Part shown: positions 1-5,296 of the stretch, piece by piece | Position numbering within the stretch: position 1 is the stretch's first letter | Layout: every line of letters begins with the position of its first letter | NCBI GenBank assembly: GCA_050330195.1 | Contig: JBHJOB010000066.1 | Location: 1 to 29,586, forward strand | DNA from: JAHQVI01 sp050330195 | GTDB lineage: Bacteria > Pseudomonadota > Alphaproteobacteria > Rhizobiales > Rhodomicrobiaceae | Direction: 5' to 3' | DNA: 29,586 bases | Notes under the pieces: model-generated | Seen by the model: the letters and a program-made list of their open reading frames with translations, nothing else | Database searches by the model: none | What the model was told of the DNA's origin: nothing | Made by a program: the position numbers and the translations under genes

Positions 1-173
1 GGGCGCGCCGATCTTCCCGGCGTAGAACGCACCGCAGGCCTCTTCGGCAAATGCATCGAAGCCCCCTTCGACGAGAACCGCCTGCAACCTGTCGTAAAAC
101 GCATGACCCGGTGAGCGGGCAGATCCGCCCAGCTCATCATCAGATCACCCTGTTGTGGCTTGTGCCGTCCCAT
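1..173 (-). pseudogene. IS5/IS1182-type transposase, N-terminal part, frameshifted
   Basis: The protein begins MGRHKPQQGDLMMSWADLP at 173 (an in-frame ATG also lies at 179). The match then continues in another frame as SPGHAFYDRLQAVLVEGGFD and on to an FYAGKIGAP-like segment. From memory, this is the usual start of rhizobial DUF772-type transposases (a polar leader, an LP-RSPGHPFYERLN-like segment, a GFD..VE..C..FY segment). The two halves are joined if one C is added to the CCC run at 117-119, so one base appears to be missing. The rest, including the catalytic acidic residues, is off the window. The copy is probably inactive unless the shift is a sequencing error. Confidence 0.6.
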
Positions 174-220
174 CCCCATCGCGCTGCCCCCCGGGAATCA
201 CTGCTTGGTGAGGGAATCAG
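1..220 (-). mobile_element. Terminal part of an IS5/IS1182-type insertion sequence, cut by the window edge
   Basis: The minus strand encodes the beginning of a transposase whose 3' part lies outside the window. Just upstream of its start codon the 8-bp word GGGAATCA occurs twice in direct orientation (193-200 and 212-219; TGATTCCC on the coding strand), which fits the terminal region of an IS. I place the outer end near 220, but the other terminal repeat and the target duplication are not visible, so this border is a guess. The element explains the odd, gene-poor left edge of the window. Confidence 0.5.
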
Positions 221-495
221 ACCGCCCCAACTTCGTCAACGGGCTGATAAGCGATACTCACGACAAACAGATCATCCGAAGAGCAATTCGGGGACAGCTA
301 TCGCGCTGACTCCCGATCAGATACAAAGGATCGCCGCAAGCGTGAAACGCGCGGAGTGAGTAACCGATCCGCCAGCTAAAGCAGGCAGCTTTTCTCTACG
401 AGGTATTTCAGGCGGCTTAATAGCTCACTGCCTCGCCCTCTCCGCCGATCTTAAGCACGTCGAACTTGCCGCACTCATGGACGGCACCGTAAATG

Positions 496-744
496 TCAGT
501 CGTCAATAGTGCTCACACACTCTTCGTAATACCGGGTCTTCCAATAGGCTGAGCCCACTTTGCGGACCTGGTCTTCGATCCAATCGCAATCGGGGCCATC
601 GTCGTCATCGTCCTGCCCCAACACGTCAACATTGTCCGTAGGAATTCCGCCACCCATGCGGCTGCCGGCCGACGTTTCGCCGTGCATCGAGGTGGTTGCC
701 AGCGCCATCGCAATTATAACGGCCATCACTATTATCCGCGACAT
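496..744 (-). CDS. Small exported protein of unknown function (82 aa)
   Basis: I do not recognise a family. The start at 744 is chosen because a strong ribosome binding site (GGAGGAAACGTC) directly precedes it; an in-frame ATG at 762 has no such site. The product opens MSRIIVMAVIIAMALATT, a typical signal peptide, with likely cleavage around residues 20-26. The mature part is short and acidic, with a run of five aspartates (DDDDD) near its middle and two cysteines that could form a disulfide. It is therefore predicted to be periplasmic or secreted. It stands alone downstream of another small exported protein (ends at 1082) on the same strand, with about 340 bases between them, so a shared transcript is doubtful. 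Confidence 0.6.
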   Translation of the reverse strand: MSRIIVMAVIIAMALATTSMHGETSAGSRMGGGIPTDNVDVLGQDDDDDGPDCDWIEDQVRKVGSAYWKTRYYEECVSTIDD

Positions 745-1081
745 GACGTTTCCTCCATTCAATGTCGAAATCGGTTCAGATAATGGAATACATCAGTACG
801 TACAGTCAGGACTCGGTTCTGTATTGTTATAAATTTTCCTATTTCCTCAGTAAGCAAAACAATGCCAGCCAGCTTGTTCATTTTCGCAATCCCAGCGCCT
901 CGCGTCCATCCGCTGCCGGCCCTTTTATCCGGATCGTGCACAGAAAAATTGGTGCATAACAGACAGCTAGGGCGATGACGCAAGGTCTATATGACTGCGT
1001 CAGCGCGTAGTGGCTCGACTGATACATTTGCATCCCGGCGCGACTGGCCGCAACCGGAACTCAAATGTCAAATTCGCTCCA
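745..1081. other. Gene-poor spacer upstream of the small exported protein
   Basis: No convincing gene is seen here. The part nearest 744 (about 780-870) is AT-rich compared with its surroundings and probably holds the promoter of the minus-strand gene, but I could not find a clean -35/-10 pair with good spacing. The other recognisable structure is the hairpin at 976-1002. Confidence 0.4.
976..1002 (-). terminator. Hairpin downstream of the 120-aa exported protein gene
   Basis: Arms TGACGCA (976-982) and TGCGTCA (996-1002) are perfect inverted repeats. An inner GTC/GAC pair extends the stem with a two-base bulge. It lies about 80 bases past the stop codon at 1082 on the minus strand. No U-run follows, so it could be an imperfect terminator, an mRNA-stabilising element or an operator. 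Confidence 0.3.
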
Positions 1082-1444
1082 CTAGTTCACCAGCGCCTGC
1101 AACTCGTTATAGCGGCTCTCGCACCCGGCAATATCGCCGCTGCTATACGCCTTGCGCGCTTCGCTGATACCGGAGCGGACACTGTCAACGGCGTGCCTGT
1201 CGGTCACGAACCAGCGCTCCGTCGGCTTCGCATCGACGTCGGTCCCGCGCATGTCAACCAGGCGTCCGTCGGCCATCTTGAGAATCATCGGATGGGCCGC
1301 AGCCTTCTCGCTTTCGGTCTTGAGGCGCTCATCGAAGGATGTTTCGAACTTGTCGAGGTCCTGAACGCAATCGGCGCGCACGACCGTAACCGCCGCAAGC
1401 AACGCTGCGCAGAATGAGAAACTGTAAAGTGCGTTCTTGTGCAT
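1082..1444 (-). CDS. Small exported protein of unknown function (120 aa)
   Basis: Family not recognised. The start at 1444 follows a strong ribosome binding site (GGAGGAAACA) and gives MHKNALYSFSFCAALLAAVT, a clear signal peptide with probable cleavage after VRA just before DCVQDL. The mature domain is about 98 residues, mostly helical in character, with two cysteines: one at its very start (DCVQDLDKF) and one near its end (IAGCESRYNEL). They may pair to tie the two ends together. The C-terminal segment resembles small periplasmic helical-hairpin proteins of rhizobia in general look only. Predicted location is the periplasm. The neighbour downstream on the same strand is another small exported protein with the same type of ribosome binding site. 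Confidence 0.65.
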   Translation of the reverse strand: MHKNALYSFSFCAALLAAVTVVRADCVQDLDKFETSFDERLKTESEKAAAHPMILKMADGRLVDMRGTDVDAKPTERWFVTDRHAVDSVRSGISEARKAYSSGDIAGCESRYNELQALVN

Positions 1445-1538
1445 TGTTTCCTCCGGTATCGAATGCTGGAAAAACCTACACCGGGTACAAAGGTTCCTCA
1501 ATCGCTAAGAGGGCTGTCCATTGGGACACCTTCGTGAG

Positions 1539-1576
1539 CAAACCTAAAAGGGTTTGGTCCCTGACTTGTTTCAGGG
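1539..1576 (-). terminator. Two tandem hairpins at the end of the phosphotransferase gene
   Basis: Arms CCCTGA (1559-1564) and TCAGGG (1571-1576) form a perfect hairpin that includes the stop codon of the minus-strand gene. A second perfect hairpin, CAAACC (1539-1544) and GGTTTG (1551-1556), follows directly. Neither is followed by a run of U, so termination is likely but not proven. The spacer to the next minus-strand gene is about 130 bases. Confidence 0.4.
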
Positions 1577-2572
1577 TCGATCCAGGCCGACGAGGGTTGC
1601 CAGCTCGTATATCGCCGTCGCCGCCGCTCCGCCCGGTCTCCATTCCTCCATGCGCCGCTCGAAGTAATCCAGCGCCATCTCCCAGTCATATGGTTCAAGC
1701 GTGCCCGAGCCTGCCAGAAATCCGAGCAGACCGATTTCATACAGGCGGGCGAGCGGCGGTATTGCCATGATGTCGTTCGCGGGGAGCGGCCGCACAGCAG
1801 CATAAGCGTCGAGAAAGACACGAGATTGCGCCGGGAAGTCGACAAGGCCGGCATACCAGAGCCCCATGATGGGCGTCATCAGATCGACGGAGAGCGGGCC
1901 ATCGACACATTCGTCGAAATCGAAAAAGGTCACGCGCTGTCCCAGAAAATGAACGTTCTTTCCCAGCCAGACATCTCCGTGGCAAAAGCCGACCCGGAGC
2001 GCGCCGCACGCGTCGAGTTCGGCGATCGATGCCGCGCCGGCTTCCGCGATTCCCCTGTCAGCGGCGCGCAAGCCCGGTCCAAGCGACGCGATAGTCTCGA
2101 CGGTGCGTGACACTGTCCGCGCTGGGTCGAAAGGGCGGCCAACCGGAGAGGCGGGCGCCATTTGTTCGTGCAACACGCCGACGGCCTCGCCAAGCCTGCT
2201 GAGACTGGCGGCGTCGCCCTCCGGCAAGCTGCCGGGAGCGGCGGTGAACAGCGCGGCCCAGCGCCGCCGTTGCTCATGATCGCAGGAAAAAACATGGTCC
2301 CCGCCACGCGTTTGCACCGGCGTTGAAACGTAGACCTGTCCAGCCGGCCGGAATGTCAGCAATGCGCCGATTTCGGCATCGATCTCGGCGCGGCTGCGTC
2401 CCTTTTCCCTGTACAGGCGCAGGTAGAAGCTGTCGGGGCCCGTGTCGATCTTCAGCGTGATGTTCGCGCCCTGCCAGACCAATCCGACCGAGCGAACGGC
2501 GAGATGGTAATGCCGCTCGATCAGGTCTTTCCAATACGCCTTCTGCGACGCTCGTAATGCTGGAGAGCGCAA
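1571..2572 (-). CDS. APH/choline-kinase-like phosphotransferase (homoserine kinase II-like)
   Basis: The 333-residue product shows the protein-kinase-like fold of the aminoglycoside phosphotransferase/choline kinase superfamily. The catalytic loop GFCHGDVWLGKN (residues 196-206, with D200 as catalytic base and N206 as metal ligand) is followed by TFFDFDECVDGP, whose D218 is the metal-binding aspartate equivalent to the DFG motif. The N-terminal lobe holds a QGANITLKIDTG segment and a YLRLYRE strand in the position of the ATP-binding lobe. These proteins phosphorylate a small hydroxylated substrate with ATP in the cytoplasm; the substrate here cannot be told. The start is TTG at 2572, preceded by a good GAGGT site eight bases away. 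The gene is not clearly in an operon with the membrane protein upstream (167-base gap). Confidence 0.75.
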   Translation of the reverse strand: MRSPALRASQKAYWKDLIERHYHLAVRSVGLVWQGANITLKIDTGPDSFYLRLYREKGRSRAEIDAEIGALLTFRPAGQVYVSTPVQTRGGDHVFSCDHEQRRRWAALFTAAPGSLPEGDAASLSRLGEAVGVLHEQMAPASPVGRPFDPARTVSRTVETIASLGPGLRAADRGIAEAGAASIAELDACGALRVGFCHGDVWLGKNVHFLGQRVTFFDFDECVDGPLSVDLMTPIMGLWYAGLVDFPAQSRVFLDAYAAVRPLPANDIMAIPPLARLYEIGLLGFLAGSGTLEPYDWEMALDYFERRMEEWRPGGAAATAIYELATLVGLDRP

Positions 2573-2739
2573 CTGCTTACCTCGGATTCGTGCTGAATGA
2601 CGCGCATTCGCTGGCGCGGGGGGACATCAGCCCACCGTGCGGCCCGGCGCTTGAAATCGGCGACGTCGGCGATGTCGCTATCTGTTTAGACGGTGCGGCA
2701 AGCCTCGTCCAATGGGTGTGGTCACGGCGAGCGAACCCG

Positions 2740-3378
2740 TCACCATTGGAACTCTCTTTCTCCTCTCGGCGGCATGCGCGGCTGTTGCCGCATGCCCTGC
2801 TGCGGACGCATGCGCTGCTCTTGTGGATAGGGCTGCGGCGGAGGCAGCGCAAGCGGGGCGCGTCGTTGGCGCCGGCGCATTCGCGTCTCGCGCTCGGCCT
2901 TCGCGCCGTCCGTCTCATCCATCCCCAGCCACAGCACGGTGGCGCAGGCATAGGCGAACAGGTTGATGCCGATATAGGTCGAGCCGGGCGGGACGTTGGG
3001 CGTGACCTGCTGGAAAACACTGCTCCAGCCAAGCGACCAGTAGAAGGCGACGTCCGAGCCGTTCGGGCTGCTCATGAAGAGCAGCGTGACGTTTATGCGG
3101 TCATCCATCAGCATGACGAGCCCCCAGCTTGTGACCAGCAGCGCCGGCAGGAGCAGAATGTGATGGAGGATCGACAGGATGAACCCGAGGCGCATCTTCT
3201 GGAGTATCAGGACCGCGCCAGCAAGGCCCAGGAGTTGGGCCACTAGGAACAAGCCGACGAGCATCGTGTTCCGGCCAAAAGGCATGGTGAGGAGGATCCG
3301 GGGATCGACGCCCCACAGATTGAAGCCGGCGCTCATTATCTGAACGTACGCAATGATATAGCAGAAAATAAGCGCCAT
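2740..3378 (-). CDS. Four-helix membrane protein with a Pro/Gln/Arg-rich tail, function unknown
   Basis: Family not recognised. I chose ATG at 3378 because GGGGGACGG sits just before it; ATGs at 3396 and 3414 are in frame but lack a ribosome binding site. The 212-residue product has hydrophobic stretches starting near MALIFCYIIAYVQIMS, then NTMLVGLFLVAQLLGLAGAV, FILSILHHILLLPALLV and a last one near YIGINLFAYACATVLWLG, so about four membrane helices. The C-terminal 55 or so residues turn abruptly hydrophilic: first a very basic stretch (RMRRRQRRAP), then a low-complexity tail rich in proline, glutamine and arginine with repeated RMRPQQ/RQQPRMPP-like units. This tail is presumably cytoplasmic and disordered, and may bind nucleic acid, lipid or a partner. 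Confidence 0.6.
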   Translation of the reverse strand: MALIFCYIIAYVQIMSAGFNLWGVDPRILLTMPFGRNTMLVGLFLVAQLLGLAGAVLILQKMRLGFILSILHHILLLPALLVTSWGLVMLMDDRINVTLLFMSSPNGSDVAFYWSLGWSSVFQQVTPNVPPGSTYIGINLFAYACATVLWLGMDETDGAKAERETRMRRRQRRAPLALPPPQPYPQEQRMRPQQGMRQQPRMPPRGEREFQW

Positions 3379-3591
3379 TCCGTCCCCCAGCCTCATGGCT
3401 CGCGGGCACGACATTAGGGCGTAATCTTGGCGCGAAAGCGTCTTCGCGTCTTTCGTTACGGGAAAAAAGTGAGTAGCGTTAAGAGGCGCGCTGTCTCCGC
3501 AATCCGCCACGGGTCTCATTTGCAGGACGGACGGATTGGCAGATCCCTGTCTGCGCCCCTGCCGGCAGGCAGGAATGGAGCGGATCGGTTG

Positions 3592-4068
3592 TCAGAACGG
3601 CAGGCGCGCATTTTCCTTGACCTCCTTCATGACGAAGAAGGTGCGGGTCTGCCTGACGCCAGGGAGGGCGATCAGCTTCAGCCCATGCAGCTTGTTGAAG
3701 TCGGCCATGTCACGCACACGGATTTTCAGCAGATAGTCGAAGTCGCCGGCGACCAGATTGCAGTCGAGAACATCCTTCATCTCCAGGACTGCGCCCTCGA
3801 AGGCGGCGAAGCTTTCGGGCGTCGATCGATCGAGGACGACGCCGACCATCACGAGCGCGCCAAGCCCAACGGCGGCGGGGGCGATCTCCGCCCGGACGCC
3901 CGCGATGTAGCCCTCGTCGAACAGCCGCTGGGTTCGCCTGTGACAGGTGGCGGGGCTGACATTCACGCGGGTTGCAAGCTCGGCATTGGTCAGCCGTCCC
4001 TCCGCCTGAAGGGAGCGAAGGATCTTCATGTCTATTCGATCCAGGCGCTCTGTGAAAGAATCTTCCAT
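3592..4068 (-). CDS. acdR: Lrp/AsnC-family regulator, probable AcdR
   Basis: The 158-residue protein has the standard Lrp layout. An N-terminal helix-turn-helix (about residues 8-55; LDRIDMKILRSLQ followed by TNAELATRVNVSPATCHRR) leads to a C-terminal RAM/effector domain (about 65-150; VAGDFDYLLKIRVRDM, then LPGVRQTRTFFVMKEV). Lrp-type proteins form octamers that wrap DNA and respond to amino acids. It is transcribed divergently from acdS with 140 bases between them. That is the known arrangement in many proteobacteria, where the Lrp-type AcdR controls acdS in response to ACC. A perfect palindrome (4076-4095) touches its ribosome binding site, suggesting autoregulation. The start at 4068 follows AGGTAAAAT. 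The name rests on family and context. Confidence 0.85.
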   Translation of the reverse strand: MEDSFTERLDRIDMKILRSLQAEGRLTNAELATRVNVSPATCHRRTQRLFDEGYIAGVRAEIAPAAVGLGALVMVGVVLDRSTPESFAAFEGAVLEMKDVLDCNLVAGDFDYLLKIRVRDMADFNKLHGLKLIALPGVRQTRTFFVMKEVKENARLPF

Positions 4069-4075
4069 ATTTTAC

Positions 4076-4095
4076 CTATTTATCGAGATAAATAG
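4076..4095. promoter_or_regulatory. Perfect inverted repeat, probable AcdR operator
   Basis: CTATTTATC (4076-4084) and GATAAATAG (4087-4095) are exact inverted repeats separated by GA. The site is AT-rich, typical of Lrp-type operators, and overlaps the ribosome binding site of the regulator gene that starts at 4068. It could serve both autoregulation and control of acdS 113 bases away. Further AT-rich sequence follows to about 4135, and may hold additional weaker sites and the acdS promoter. Confidence 0.6.
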
Positions 4096-4208
4096 ATTGG
4101 ATATTATCATATTAGGAATGAAAAAGGAAGAATACAAGCGAAGATCGAGAGCACTTTCAGCCCCGTTTCTCCTATCATTGCTCGCATAGCACACATGGAG
4201 CCAGCTCA

Positions 4209-5228
4209 ATGTCCCTTCTGGAAAAGTTTGACCGTTATCCGCTCACCTTCGGCCCGACGCCGATCGAACATTTGCCGCGATTGTCCGAGGCGCTCGGCGG
4301 CAAGGTGGAGATCTACGCCAAGCGCGAGGACTGTAATTCCGGCCTCGCCATGGGCGGCAACAAGCTGAGGAAGCTGGAATATATCGTGCCGGACGCCATC
4401 GCCTCGGGAGCCGACACGCTCGTGTCGATCGGCGGCGTGCAGTCGAACCACACACGCATGGTCGCGGCGGCGGCGGCCAAGATCGGCATGAAATGCGTGG
4501 TCATTCAGGAGAAGTGGGTGCCGCATTACGACGCGGTCTATGATCGCGTCGGCAATATCCTGATGACGCGCCTCATGGGCGCGGACAGCCGGCTTGTCGA
4601 TGCCGGCTTCGACATTGGCATCCGCAAGAGCTGGGAAGACGCGATCCAGTCGGTCAGGGATGCGGGCGGCACGCCCTATCCCATCCCGGCTGGGGCCTCG
4701 GTGCATAAATACGGCGCGCTCGGCTATGTCGGCTTTGCCGAAGAGGTCGCGAGACAGGAAGCGGATCTGGGCTTTGCCTTCGAGTATATCGTCGTCTGCG
4801 TCGTCACCGGTTCCACACAGGGCGGCATGATCGTCGGCTTCGCCGCGCAGAACAGGGCGGAGCGGGTCATCGGCATCGACGCGTCCGGAACGCTCGAACA
4901 GACCCGCTCGCAGGTTCGCGGGATCGTCGACGACACCGCCGCGCTCGTCGGGCTGGGCCGAACCATTCGCGAGGACGAAATCATCATCAACCCCGACTAT
5001 GCCTATCCGGCTTACGGCGTGCCTTCGGAAGAGACCAATGATGCGATCCGGCTCGCCGCCCGCACCGAAGCGATGATCACGGACCCGGTCTATGAAGGCA
5101 AGTCGATGCAAGGCATGATAGACCTGACGCGCAAGGAATTCTTTCCAGAAGGGGCAAGGGTTCTCTACGCGCATCTCGGGGGAGTTCCGGCGATCAATGG
5201 CTACAGCTATTATTACAAGGACGGCTGA
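4209..5228 (+). CDS. acdS: 1-aminocyclopropane-1-carboxylate (ACC) deaminase
   Basis: This cytoplasmic PLP enzyme opens the ring of ACC, the plant ethylene precursor, to give 2-oxobutyrate and ammonia; plant-associated bacteria use it for nitrogen and to lower ethylene. The 339 residues match the family's usual length of about 338. Visible motifs are YPLTFGPTPIEHL near the N-terminus, KREDCNSGLAMGGNK with the PLP lysine K52, SIGGVQSNHTR with S79, VTGSTQGG for phosphate binding, and DPVYEGKSM with Y295 and E296, then YAHLGGVPA with L323. These correspond, offset by one, to K51, S78, Y294, E295 and L322 of the Pseudomonas enzyme. Keeping Glu and Leu at the last two favours true ACC deaminase over D-cysteine desulfhydrase. 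Histidine replaces the more common glutamine after QSN. It is divergent from acdR and 68 bases ahead of an AceE-like E1. Confidence 0.9.
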   Translation: MSLLEKFDRYPLTFGPTPIEHLPRLSEALGGKVEIYAKREDCNSGLAMGGNKLRKLEYIVPDAIASGADTLVSIGGVQSNHTRMVAAAAAKIGMKCVVIQEKWVPHYDAVYDRVGNILMTRLMGADSRLVDAGFDIGIRKSWEDAIQSVRDAGGTPYPIPAGASVHKYGALGYVGFAEEVARQEADLGFAFEYIVVCVVTGSTQGGMIVGFAAQNRAERVIGIDASGTLEQTRSQVRGIVDDTAALVGLGRTIREDEIIINPDYAYPAYGVPSEETNDAIRLAARTEAMITDPVYEGKSMQGMIDLTRKEFFPEGARVLYAHLGGVPAINGYSYYYKDG

Positions 5229-5296
5229 GTGACCTCGACACTACACAATGCAAGCCCGCTCTCCCGGCGCGGCATGGCAATACCGGATATCTGAAT

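Noticed and set aside
221..359. Short plus-strand frame ending LTPDQIQRIAASVKRAE at 359, and a LISDTH phrase in another frame
   Set aside because: The end looks like a possible C-terminus of a gene cut by the IS, but there is no recognisable upstream part and the phosphoesterase-like phrase is followed by an early stop. Too little to annotate.
1010..1417. Open plus-strand frame of 135 residues opposite the 120-aa exported protein
   Set aside because: It is the antisense shadow of a gene with a clear signal peptide and ribosome binding site; it has no family features itself.
2557..3246. Plus-strand frame of 229 residues opposite the membrane protein
   Set aside because: Antisense to a gene with well-formed membrane helices; the translation is low-complexity and unlike any protein.
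3558..3569. 12-base palindrome CCTGCCGGCAGG after the Lrp-type gene
   Set aside because: GC-rich palindromes of this size occur by chance in such DNA, it has no loop for a terminator and no U-run follows.
4206..5174. Long minus-strand frame (322 residues) opposite acdS
   Set aside because: acdS is a full-length match with all catalytic residues; long antisense frames are common in GC-rich DNA.
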